From Gammaproteobacteria bacterium UBA5338 (GTDB lineage: Bacteria > Pseudomonadota > Gammaproteobacteria > Pseudomonadales > UBA5862): a stretch of 20,389 nt of DNA. Where the stretch lies: NCBI GenBank assembly GCA_002408105.1, contig DHQM01000217.1:1344-21732 (forward strand), in the 5' to 3' direction. The notes under the pieces are model-generated. The model searched no databases. It saw nothing but the letters and a program-made list of their open reading frames with translations, and had not been told where the DNA came from. The position numbers and the translations under genes were made by a program. Shown piece by piece: positions 8,748-16,263 of the stretch (position 1 is the stretch's first letter; each line of letters begins with the position of its first letter).

Positions 8748-9536
8748 TCAGTGGGACAGCACCGCGCGAAGAAATTCTGCAGTGCGTGGCTGCTGTGGAG
8801 CATCAAACAGCTGTTCTGGGGGGCCCTGTTCCACGATGCGACCCGCTTCCATCAGTACCACACGGTCAGCGAACTCGCGTGCAAATCCCATTTCATGGGT
8901 CACGAGCAGCATGGTCATGGCGTGGTCTTCCCCCAGGCGGCGCAGCACGTTTAGCACCTCGCCAACCAGTTCGGGGTCGAGCGCGCTGGTGACCTCGTCG
9001 AACAGCATGATGCGCGGCTCCATGGCGAGCGCCCGGGCAATGGCCACCCGCTGTTTCTGGCCGCCGGAGAGCTGGGACGGAAAGGCATCCGCTTTGTCGG
9101 CAAGTCCAACCCAGGACAGCCATTCCCGGGCCTGGGCTTCGGCTGTTGCTTTCGGGGTCTTGCGGACCCGGATGGGTGCTTCGGTGAGGTTGCGCAGCAC
9201 GGTTCGGTGCGGAAACAGGTTGAAGTGCTGAAAGACCATCCCGAGGTGGTCACGCACCTGCCGCAGGTTGTGGGGACTCGCGGACCCTGCGGTGGCGGTT
9301 GGGTCAATCTTCCACAGCGGCATCCCCGCCACCTCCACGCAACCGGCCTGCACAGGTTCGAGGCCCATCAAAATGCGCAGTACGGTAGACTTGCCTGATC
9401 CGCTTGGGCCGATCAGAGCCAATTTCTCGCCGCGCGCGACATTCAGGTCGATTCCATCGAGCACCACATGGTCACCATAGCGCTTGTGGACTTTGGCGAG
9501 GCGCACCGCCCAGTCGGTGTCAGCTTGGTCGAGCAA
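8748..9536 (-). CDS. ehuA: Ectoine/hydroxyectoine ABC transporter ATP-binding protein EhuA
   Basis: EhuA powers import by hydrolysing ATP on the cytoplasmic face of the EhuC/EhuD permease. From a TTG start the protein has 262 aa with every motif of a polar amino-acid type ABC ATPase: Walker A GPSGSGKS (43-50), Q-loop in FQHFNLF (Q103), signature LSGGQKQ (156-162), Walker B IMLFDE (176-181) and switch His 214 in THEMGF. Internal features such as VRDHLGMVFQHFNLFPH, TEAPI and DEVTSALDPEL fit the Ehu branch of GlnQ-like ATPases. I prefer the TTG at 9536 because GGAGG lies 6 nt upstream; the ATG at 9605 would add 23 unrelated residues overlapping ehuD more deeply. With the TTG start it overlaps ehuD by 17 nt, implying translational coupling. 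Confidence 0.92.
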   Translation of the reverse strand: MLDQADTDWAVRLAKVHKRYGDHVVLDGIDLNVARGEKLALIGPSGSGKSTVLRILMGLEPVQAGCVEVAGMPLWKIDPTATAGSASPHNLRQVRDHLGMVFQHFNLFPHRTVLRNLTEAPIRVRKTPKATAEAQAREWLSWVGLADKADAFPSQLSGGQKQRVAIARALAMEPRIMLFDEVTSALDPELVGEVLNVLRRLGEDHAMTMLLVTHEMGFAREFADRVVLMEAGRIVEQGPPEQLFDAPQQPRTAEFLRAVLSH

Positions 9537-10185
9537 GTCTTGCCTCCATACAGCGAACGGCCCTTGATGCCGCCAGGCTGCAAAGCAGAAAGAAAGCGCC
9601 GACAAGGGTCAGCGGTTCCAGGTAACGAAACGATTCGGCGCCAATGATCTTGGCGGTCTGGAGCAGCTCCATCACGGTGATGGCAGCCAGCAGTGGGGTT
9701 TCCTTGAACAAGGCGATGAAGTAGTTGCCGAGCGCCGGGATCACAGGGGGGAGGGCCTGCGGCAACACGACATGACACCAAATTTGTGCGGGCTTGAAGT
9801 TGAGAGCGCGGGCTGCGTCCCATTGGGATTCGGGTACCCCCTCGATTCCCGCCCGGTACACCTCGGCCACAAAAGGCGCGTAGTGGACACCGAGGGCGAC
9901 AACACCGGTGGTCAGGGCCGAGATTTGGACGCCGGTTGAAGGCAGCAGATAGAACCACGCGAACAGCTGCACCAGCAGTGGCGTGGTGCGCACTGCCTCC
10001 ATCACCCAGCGTGCAGCCCAGGAAAGCGGCCCTGGGGTTCGGCGCAACAGTTCGCCAGCAAGGCCGAGCGCCAGCGCCAGGAGCATTCCCAGCACGGCCG
10101 CTTGCAGGCTGATCCAGGCCGCTCGGGCCAGTTCCGGGGCAATCTCAAGGCAGTAGCCCCAGTCCCAGGTGAGTTGGTCAGGCAC
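9520..10185 (-). CDS. ehuD: Ectoine/hydroxyectoine ABC transporter permease EhuD
   Basis: EhuD (221 aa) is one of the two membrane subunits forming the ectoine channel. It is a HisM/GlnP-type permease with about five membrane segments. The cytoplasmic EAA-like loop, DAARALNFKPAQIWCHVVLPQALPPVIPALGN, contacts the ATPase. The start is a GTG at 10185: AAGGAG sits 8 nt before it and the product begins VPDQLTWDWGY, a typical beginning before the first helix. Open frame extends to 10341, but that part is shadow sequence over ehuC. The GTG overlaps the end of ehuC by 8 nt and the 3' end overlaps ehuA, so the permease and ATPase genes are tightly packed. Assignment to Ehu rather than a generic polar amino-acid permease rests on the adjacent EhuA/EhuB and the ectoine genes. 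Confidence 0.9.
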   Translation of the reverse strand: MPDQLTWDWGYCLEIAPELARAAWISLQAAVLGMLLALALGLAGELLRRTPGPLSWAARWVMEAVRTTPLLVQLFAWFYLLPSTGVQISALTTGVVALGVHYAPFVAEVYRAGIEGVPESQWDAARALNFKPAQIWCHVVLPQALPPVIPALGNYFIALFKETPLLAAITVMELLQTAKIIGAESFRYLEPLTLVGAFFLLCSLAASRAVRCMEARLARPS

Positions 10186-10837
10186 GCCCCTGGCTCCTTG
10201 CCAGACAGCGTTCGAGCCAGCGTACGCTTTGCCCCAGCATCCAGGCGACCGTGAAGTAGAGCACCAAAACCAGCCCGAACACCTCGGCAGTTTGCAGGGT
10301 CGAGGCGCGCAACACCTGGGCCTGAAAGGTGAGGTCCGCAAGGGTGATGAGCGAGACCAGGGCAGTGCTTTTTAACAGTTCGATCGCGAGGTTGCCGAAA
10401 GGCGGCATCATCGCGGGCAGGGCTTGCGGGAGGCGGATGTGCCACAGGGTCTGACGCTCGGTAAGGTTGAGCGCGGCAGCCGCCTCGGCCTGTTCCTGGG
10501 GCACTGCAGCGAGTGCGCCCCGCACGACTTCGGCCCCATAGGCGCCGATGTTGAGCCCCAGCACGACAATGGCTGCGGGCATGGCCTCAATGTGCAGCCC
10601 GAAAATGGGCAGGGCGTAGTACACCCAAAACAGCTGTACCAGTGCTGAAGTACCGCGGAACAGGTCGATGTAGGCGCGCGCCAGGGCGCGGACTGCACGG
10701 TGGTTGCTGCTGATTCCGAGCCCGGCGGTGAACGCTGCACAGGTCGCCACCACCAGTCCCGCGGCGGTGATTTGCAGCGTCACGCCCAAGCCTTTCAACA
10801 GCAGTGGCAACAACTCGGTCAATGAAGACAGCAGCAT
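10178..10837 (-). CDS. ehuC: Ectoine/hydroxyectoine ABC transporter permease EhuC
   Basis: EhuC (219 aa) is the partner permease of EhuD in the inner membrane. It shows about five hydrophobic helices and the HisM/GlnP family features: LLKGLGVTLQITAAGLVV near the N terminus, YIDLFRGTSALVQLFWVYYALP in the middle, and the EAA loop EAAAALNLTERQTLWHIRLPQALPAMMPPFGN. The Asn in EAAxALN replaces the usual Gly of the EAA motif; the same occurs in EhuD. The ATG at 10837 lies 21 nt after the ehuB stop with no good ribosome binding site, so its translation may depend on ehuB. The 3' end overlaps ehuD by 8 nt. Confidence 0.92.
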   Translation of the reverse strand: MLLSSLTELLPLLLKGLGVTLQITAAGLVVATCAAFTAGLGISSNHRAVRALARAYIDLFRGTSALVQLFWVYYALPIFGLHIEAMPAAIVVLGLNIGAYGAEVVRGALAAVPQEQAEAAAALNLTERQTLWHIRLPQALPAMMPPFGNLAIELLKSTALVSLITLADLTFQAQVLRASTLQTAEVFGLVLVLYFTVAWMLGQSVRWLERCLARSQGRA

Positions 10838-10858
10838 GGCGGTTGAAACGGATAGCTG

Positions 10859-11797
10859 TCAGTGCGCTGCGGCTTGGTTTGTGCAGAGGGTCTCTGCCGC
10901 CACTCCACCTGGCAGAGTGGCTTCGGAAAACCCGAACGGAGCCACAGCCCGCAGGTGCGCCTCGGTGCCCAGCACCTGCTTGAGGCGTTCATTGATGGCC
11001 GCGAGTAGATCAGTGTCCTGGGTGCGTAGACCCAAGGCCCCGTAGCCGACCTGCTCTTGCCCTTCGATCACCGGATTCTCAAATGGCACGGCTTGTTCGA
11101 AAGCCGTTGTCTCGCTGCGCTCGAGCAGGTCCGCAATCGTCAGGGCGGTGCCCGCGTAGGCATCAATGCGCCCTGCCTCCAGGGCGGCGAGGGCACTCGG
11201 GTTGTCGGGCAACACAACGATGCGCTCGGACGAGATGCCGAGGGTGCGAGCGAAACCGAGTTCAACCGTTCCGGCGACCACGCCAAGGCGGGCATCCGGA
11301 TGCTCGCGCACATCGGTGTAGCTGTGCAGGTTCATTGGGTTGCCGGCAGGCACTAAAAAACCCTCGTCGACCCTGTACGTGGGGTTAGAAAACGCGATCT
11401 CCCGACAGCGTGCAGGGGTGATGTACATGCCCGCTGCGATCATGTCGAACCGGCCGGCCTTGAGGCCAGGAATCAGCGCGCCGAACTCGGTGAGTACACC
11501 CTCCACCTGATCGACGCCAAGGTCGCGCAGCACCAACCGGGCCACCGCGGGGGCCTCGCCGCTCAGCATTCCGGTTTGCGGGTCCATGTAGGCGTAGGGC
11601 GCTTCGTTCGCGAAGCCCACACGCACAACACCGGTGCGGGTGATGCGGTCGAGTGTCGACTCGTCGGGGGCGCCGCCGCAGGCTGCCAGCAACAAACAAC
11701 TGGTGAGCCACAACCACCGGGCACACAACCTGGGATGGCCGAGCGGATGAAAGGCGCGCAGGCGCCGTGGGCGGCGCAAGTATCGGGTCACACTCAC
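10859..11797 (-). CDS. ehuB: Ectoine/hydroxyectoine-binding protein EhuB, putative lipoprotein
   Basis: EhuB (312 aa) is the substrate-binding subunit that captures ectoine/5-hydroxyectoine outside the inner membrane. It is a family-3 solute-binding protein. GFANEAPYAY (61-70) matches the IANEPPF segment of Sinorhizobium EhuB, with E65 and aromatic Y68 at ligand-contact positions. TEFGALIPGLKAGRFDMIAAGMYITPARCREIAFS (103-137) and the later GNPMNLHSY are also Ehu-like. The start is a GTG at 11797, whose GTGA overlaps the stop of the upstream DUF748 gene. The N terminus is long and basic, then has a hydrophobic stretch ending in a lipobox LLAAC (C40) followed by GGA, so it looks like a lipoprotein and not the usual soluble periplasmic protein. 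Gly at +2 is not the classical inner-membrane retention residue. Confidence 0.92.
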   Translation of the reverse strand: MSVTRYLRRPRRLRAFHPLGHPRLCARWLWLTSCLLLAACGGAPDESTLDRITRTGVVRVGFANEAPYAYMDPQTGMLSGEAPAVARLVLRDLGVDQVEGVLTEFGALIPGLKAGRFDMIAAGMYITPARCREIAFSNPTYRVDEGFLVPAGNPMNLHSYTDVREHPDARLGVVAGTVELGFARTLGISSERIVVLPDNPSALAALEAGRIDAYAGTALTIADLLERSETTAFEQAVPFENPVIEGQEQVGYGALGLRTQDTDLLAAINERLKQVLGTEAHLRAVAPFGFSEATLPGGVAAETLCTNQAAAH

Positions 11798-14214
11798 AGT
11801 TTGATCTCCACACGTGGTTGGCTCTGCTCGCTGGCCAGTACCCGCGGCTCGCAGCCATGCAGGCGTTCCTCGGCGATGCCCCGCTCCTGCAGGTGGGCGC
11901 GCACGGCGTCTGCGCGCAGGGAAGCCATATCCAGCAGTTGATCCTGGGTGGCTGCAGCCTTCGGGTCAGCCGGGGTGGGCTGTTGGTCCTTGACCGCACT
12001 GGTCTGCTGGGATGGTGCTGGTTCCCCGGGGATTGCGGTGCCACAAATCTGCAGGCTGAGGTTGGGTCGCTCGGTCAACAGCGTGGCGATGGTGTTGAGT
12101 TGCGCCCGCTCCTCATCCGAGAGGTTGAGGCCGCCGGGCTCAAAGTGAACGGGCTCGAAGCTCGGGCGCATCACATGGCCGGCCGCATCAGCAGCCAGAA
12201 ACAGCAGCCCAAAGGGCTGCACTGCGTACTTCAGGTAGTTGGTGGCGGTCTTGGTAAGGGCCTTGCGGGTCGCCTGTGTGACGAGCGTGGCAATGTCGAA
12301 GGTGGGGGAGTTAAGCTCTCCGGAGACCGGTACGTCAAACTGGATGCGCTGCTGGTTGTCCTCCAGCAGGCTGAGCACCAGGTTGAGGGGCATCGAGAGG
12401 CGTTCGTCGGTTCGCTCGGCCTGTCGGTCGTTGTCTCGGCGAACTTCAACGTGGTTGAGCGTCAGTTGGTTTTCGGCCTCAAAAAAACCCTCGCTCAGTA
12501 CTGTTTCGTTCTTCAATGAGACTTGTCCGCGGCTGATGGCATAGCCGCTTGCGGACCGCACATAGGGAGAAAAGTGGCTGAGGTCCAGGTGTCGTAGCTG
12601 GATGGCCAAATTGCCCGTGGGCGCCCGCGTGAGCAGGGTTCCCTCGGCTGAAGCACTGAGTTTCGCCTGGTTGATGCTTCCCGCCAGTTCCACAGCCATT
12701 GGCTTGCCTGCGCGACCGGTCTCGAGGTCGGTGGCGACCAGTTGGTCGATAATGAGGGTCGAGGTGGTGTGTGGGGTCATCGCCCGGTCATGGAGGGCCA
12801 GCTTGGCACCACCAGTAAGTTCGAGCCGGTCCACCACCAGGTGTGGTGCTGCGACCGGGTTGGGGCGGGCCTGGCCCGCGTTCGCTTCGGTGTCGGTGCT
12901 GGAGGGTGCGTCCGCCTGCGGGCGCTGGTTCGCAGTGGGTGCGGCGGCGGTGGGCAGCAGAAGGTTTCCCTCGGGGCCACGCACGAGTTGGCCGTCGAAG
13001 CCATCGAGCCGAAGGCGCTCGAGGCGCAGGTCGCTCAGCCCCGTGAGCCTGAGGCCGGACAATTCCAGCGCACGCCACGCCAGCTGGGACTGGTCCGCCT
13101 CAACCAGTCGAAGCGCCCCCGCCTTGACGGCGCCGCTGGCCTGCAGGGCGCCCACAGGTACTTTCGCGTCGGGGTTCAGCTGGGCATAGAGCTCGGCGTC
13201 GAGAAGCAGTTGGGCCAGGCTCAGCTGGGTGTCCAGCCGCTGGACCTCAGCCTCACTGACTTCGATGACGCCAGTGAGATCGAGCTGCTGGCCCGGCACC
13301 TGCTCGGGCGCGCGCAGGTGCGCCCGGCCGGTGTAGGTCAGCTGTCGAGCCCCTGCTGTGGTTGGTGCGTCTGAGCCGGCCTCGAGTGTCAGCGCACGCA
13401 GGCGCAACTGGCCTTCTACGTTGACATCGGGGTGTTCGCTACCGATGCGCAATCGTGTGTCGAGGTCGGTGTCGAGCTGGCCATCGCGCAGGACCAAGGG
13501 GAGCTCCGGAATCCAGGCCAGCAGTGGAGGCAGGTCGAGATCGCGCACCTGCAGGCTGACCTCGGCGTTGATTGGACGCGCAAGGGGCGTGCCTTCGACC
13601 TGCAGCTGAATGGGGGCGCCATTCAGCTGCAGGTCGGCCTGCAGGCGCGTGGGAGTCTCTGGCGCAGTGGTGTTCAGGTCCGCTGCCTCCAATGACGCGA
13701 CCTGGATCCGCAGGTTGGCTCCGTTGCCTGCGACTTCGATGGCCAGGTCTTCCACCCGCAGCCGCTGCAGCACGAGGCTCCAGGGTTCTCTGCGTTCTGC
13801 TTCGGGTGGGTCGGACTCGTCGGTTGGCTCGAGGGCAATGCCGGCGATGCGCACCGCGCCTTCCTGGGGCACTTCGACCGTTGTCGTGCCGCCGCGCAGC
13901 CAGGCGGATTCGAGCACCAGGGCACGGGAACGCAAGGCACTGAGCGCGAGATCGACACCGACGGATTCGATCTCGCTGGCGGATCCTTCAGGAGGCGTAA
14001 TGCGCAGGCCACGCAACTCGACCCAACCTTGAAAGGGCTTCCACCGCAGCTGTTCGAGAGACACCGAGCCCCCGGTACGCGCTTCCAGTGCACCGACCAC
14101 CATGGCCTTTCCGATCAGTGGGATAGACAAGACCAGGGCCAGCAACAGCGCAAGAAGGGCGGCTGGCAGCCAAAGCCACCACCGGGCGAGCCAGGTTTTG
14201 GGGATGCGCGTCAT
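11794..14214 (-). CDS. DUF748/AsmA-like envelope protein inside the ectoine operon
   Basis: This 806-aa protein has a single N-terminal membrane anchor (about residues 12-35) with the rest predicted periplasmic. The body is rich in short beta strands and repeated L-x-L patterns, like AsmA-superfamily proteins that form long grooves in the envelope. Residues about 540-680 carry the DUF748 signature: LSHFSPYVRSASGYAISRGQVSL, FFEAENQLTLNHVEV, MPLNLVLSLLEDNQQRIQFDVPVSGELNSPTFDI and TKTATNYL. A low-complexity Pro/Ala/Thr linker lies at about 421-456. The last 110 residues resemble the OmpA-like tail of DUF748 proteins (SLRADAVRAHLQERGI, RVEIKL). The family is implicated only broadly in envelope assembly or lipid traffic. 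The gene starts 53 nt after ask with AGGA about 9 nt upstream, and its stop overlaps the ehuB start as GTGA. It is shorter than many DUF748 proteins (about 1000 aa). A direct ectoine role is unproven. Confidence 0.85.
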   Translation of the reverse strand: MTRIPKTWLARWWLWLPAALLALLLALVLSIPLIGKAMVVGALEARTGGSVSLEQLRWKPFQGWVELRGLRITPPEGSASEIESVGVDLALSALRSRALVLESAWLRGGTTTVEVPQEGAVRIAGIALEPTDESDPPEAERREPWSLVLQRLRVEDLAIEVAGNGANLRIQVASLEAADLNTTAPETPTRLQADLQLNGAPIQLQVEGTPLARPINAEVSLQVRDLDLPPLLAWIPELPLVLRDGQLDTDLDTRLRIGSEHPDVNVEGQLRLRALTLEAGSDAPTTAGARQLTYTGRAHLRAPEQVPGQQLDLTGVIEVSEAEVQRLDTQLSLAQLLLDAELYAQLNPDAKVPVGALQASGAVKAGALRLVEADQSQLAWRALELSGLRLTGLSDLRLERLRLDGFDGQLVRGPEGNLLLPTAAAPTANQRPQADAPSSTDTEANAGQARPNPVAAPHLVVDRLELTGGAKLALHDRAMTPHTTSTLIIDQLVATDLETGRAGKPMAVELAGSINQAKLSASAEGTLLTRAPTGNLAIQLRHLDLSHFSPYVRSASGYAISRGQVSLKNETVLSEGFFEAENQLTLNHVEVRRDNDRQAERTDERLSMPLNLVLSLLEDNQQRIQFDVPVSGELNSPTFDIATLVTQATRKALTKTATNYLKYAVQPFGLLFLAADAAGHVMRPSFEPVHFEPGGLNLSDEERAQLNTIATLLTERPNLSLQICGTAIPGEPAPSQQTSAVKDQQPTPADPKAAATQDQLLDMASLRADAVRAHLQERGIAEERLHGCEPRVLASEQSQPRVEIKL

Positions 14215-14267
14215 GGCAACGGGTCCTGTTCAGGCCGTGTGCCCGGTGGGGAGTCGGTGTCGGCGGC

Positions 14268-15731
14268 TCACCCCACTGCCACGCGGCCGGTCGGATTGGG
14301 TTCTGAGTGGCCCGCCGGCGCCTGCTGCTGGATCAGCGCACTGTGCAAGGCACGTATCGCTTCTTCATATTGGCTTTCGTCGAGGATCAGCTGCACGTCC
14401 ACCCAACGGGTCGAGGTGTGAACAGCGAGCACTTCCACGTTGCGGTCGGCCAGTGCTTGCAGTGTACGGGCCAGCAGGCCCGGTTGGGAGAGGTCGCTGC
14501 CGATTGCGGCCACCAGTGCCACCTTGCGCACCCGAATGCGCGCGCCCGGATAGTGGCTCTCGAGCGTGTGGGTGATGCGCTTGACCGCCTTCAGGTTACC
14601 GGAAACCAAACGGGTGAGGGTGTTGGCGTTGTTGTGCTGGCTGATGACCTTGACACCGAAACGGCGCACGGTCTCGATCACCTTTGCGTCATAGACTTCG
14701 ATCTGACCGACCATGTCCTGGTCGAACAACGAAATCAGATACACGTTCTTGCGCCCGGCGACGATTTCAACTTGTGGGCTTTCGCTGCAGTATTCGCTGT
14801 CGATCAGGGTGCCGCTGTGGTGCGGCTCGAAGGTGTTCCTCACCCGCAGGGGGATGCCGCGTTGGCGCAGCTTGATGGCTGCGCCAGGGTGAATGGCCTC
14901 CATGCCGAGGTTCGACAGCTGATCTGCGACATCGTAGTTGGTGCGACCGATGGGACAGACCTCGTCTTCTCCGACGATGCGCGGGTCGGCGCTGCTGAGG
15001 TGGTATTCCTTGTGGATGATGGCTTCGCTGGCGCCACTGACCACTGCAATCTGACTGAAGGTGATTTCGCTGTACCCCCGATCGAACTGCGAGATCAGTC
15101 CTTCTTTGCACTGGGCGTATCCCGTCACGATGGGCAGTTCCCGGCTGAGGTCGATGCCCGACAGGCTGCTTGCGATGCGCTCCTGCAAGGGAAGCACCTC
15201 GGGGTCACGCCAACCGGTCAGGTCCACAAAGCGGGAGTTCACCCCCTGGCGGCGCAGGGCCAGTGCCGTGTTGTGGGCGCTGTGGGCCTCCCCGACTGCG
15301 CTGAGCATCTCGCGCACGGTGGCGAGGTGCTCCTCCAACTGAAAGTGCCCGAACGAGCAGAGCCGATGCAGGTCTAGCAGGCAACTGCGCACCCCTTCCA
15401 GCCGCTCCTTTACGAAGGCGTCCGCAACCTGCAGGTCCATTTCGTCCTGGAACATCTCGGCGTTGATGGTCGACATCCGCTCACCCACCCGGGTGATAAG
15501 GTTGCTCCACTCCCAGTCGGTGTCTGCGCTGCAGAACAGGCTGTATACACCGGGTTCCCCTGTGCGCTTGTTTTCTAACAGCATGTCGGTGATCCCGCCG
15601 AATGCGGAGACCACGAAAATCCGGTTGTACAGGGCGCCTTCGGTGCGCCCGCCAATGAGCACATTGTTCATGACTTCGTCGAAGCGGCTCATCGAAGTGC
15701 CGCCAATCTTTTCGACCGTGTGCCGGTTCAT
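14268..15731 (-). CDS. ask: Ectoine-specific aspartate kinase (Ask_Ect)
   Basis: This 487-aa aspartate kinase phosphorylates L-aspartate to 4-phosphoaspartate, feeding aspartate semialdehyde to EctB. The N terminus HTVEKIGGTSMSRF is diagnostic for Ask_Ect enzymes (KIGGTSM in place of the usual KFGGTS). VVSAFGGITDMLL, RELPIVTGY and the DRGYSEITFSQIAV nucleotide/substrate region follow. The C-terminal part (about 330-470) holds ACT-like regulatory domains, including VGQIEVYDAKVIETVRRFGVKVISQ and PGLLARTLQALADRNVEVLAVHTS. Such duplicated kinases are thought to be less sensitive to lysine/threonine feedback. I chose the ATG at 15731 because AGGAG lies 5 nt upstream and homology starts there. An alternative ATG at 15776 overlaps the ectC stop (TGATG) and would add 15 residues without homology. 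Neighbouring ectC supports the assignment. Confidence 0.95.
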   Translation of the reverse strand: MNRHTVEKIGGTSMSRFDEVMNNVLIGGRTEGALYNRIFVVSAFGGITDMLLENKRTGEPGVYSLFCSADTDWEWSNLITRVGERMSTINAEMFQDEMDLQVADAFVKERLEGVRSCLLDLHRLCSFGHFQLEEHLATVREMLSAVGEAHSAHNTALALRRQGVNSRFVDLTGWRDPEVLPLQERIASSLSGIDLSRELPIVTGYAQCKEGLISQFDRGYSEITFSQIAVVSGASEAIIHKEYHLSSADPRIVGEDEVCPIGRTNYDVADQLSNLGMEAIHPGAAIKLRQRGIPLRVRNTFEPHHSGTLIDSEYCSESPQVEIVAGRKNVYLISLFDQDMVGQIEVYDAKVIETVRRFGVKVISQHNNANTLTRLVSGNLKAVKRITHTLESHYPGARIRVRKVALVAAIGSDLSQPGLLARTLQALADRNVEVLAVHTSTRWVDVQLILDESQYEEAIRALHSALIQQQAPAGHSEPNPTGRVAVG

Positions 15732-15775
15732 GGGGGCTCCTGCGGAAGGGTCGAGGGGGGGTGCGGTGTCATCCA

Positions 15776-16174
15776 TCAGTCGGAGACCACCTCAGCGTCT
15801 AGCGCATAGGCACCGTCCGCGCCGTGAACTTCGTTTCCTTTGAGTGGCGGGTTGAACACGCACGCCAAGGTCAATTCGCTCTGGGCGTAGACGATGTGCA
15901 GGTCGTGCTGGTCAAGGATGTACACCGTGCCAGGGGCAATTGGATAGACCTTGTCATCGGCCAGGGTTTTGACTTCGCCTTCTCCAGCAATGCAGTACAC
16001 CGACTCGAGGTGGTTCTTATAGTGCATGCGTGTTTCGGTACCGGCATAGATGGTGGTGATGTGGAACGAAAACCCCATTTTGTCGGCTTCCAGAAGCAGC
16101 CGGGTGCTTTCCCAGGTTTCGCTTTGAATGCGGCGGGGCCCCTGACGGGCCTGGTCGAGCGTGCGTACGATCAT
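15776..16174 (-). CDS. ectC: L-ectoine synthase EctC
   Basis: EctC (132 aa) is a metal-dependent cupin hydro-lyase that cyclises N-gamma-acetyl-diaminobutyrate to ectoine. The sequence runs end to end with the family: [80 protein letters not shown]. The iron ligands of characterised EctC (Glu57, Tyr85, His93) occur at exactly these positions here, so the enzyme should be active. The C-terminal lid with [13 protein letters not shown] is complete. GGAG lies about 10 nt before the ATG at 16174. The gene follows ectB after an 89-nt spacer that can form a strong hairpin, and its stop overlaps a possible upstream ATG of ask as TGATG. Confidence 0.98.
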   Translation of the reverse strand: MIVRTLDQARQGPRRIQSETWESTRLLLEADKMGFSFHITTIYAGTETRMHYKNHLESVYCIAGEGEVKTLADDKVYPIAPGTVYILDQHDLHIVYAQSELTLACVFNPPLKGNEVHGADGAYALDAEVVSD

Positions 16175-16213
16175 CTGCGGGAGACTCCATGGGTATGGCG
16201 ATGGGAAGTCGCG

Positions 16214-16240
16214 CCCGCCGGCGCGTCGGGCGCTGGCGGG
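16214..16240 (-). other. Intercistronic hairpin between ectB and ectC
   Basis: CCCGCC (16214-16219) and GGCGGG (16235-16240) are perfect arms; on the mRNA strand the stem continues after one A-C mismatch with four more GC pairs, closing a 5-nt loop. No U tract follows, so it is not a standard terminator. A stable structure just after the ectB stop could protect the upstream mRNA or set the ratio of ectB to downstream expression. Confidence 0.5.
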
Positions 16241-16263
16241 TGCATTGAACCGGTGGCTGGCGG

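Noticed and set aside
14307..15377. Plus-strand 356-codon frame antisense to ask
   Set aside because: It is a frame mirror of a highly conserved kinase in GC-rich DNA, with no recognisable domains or start context.
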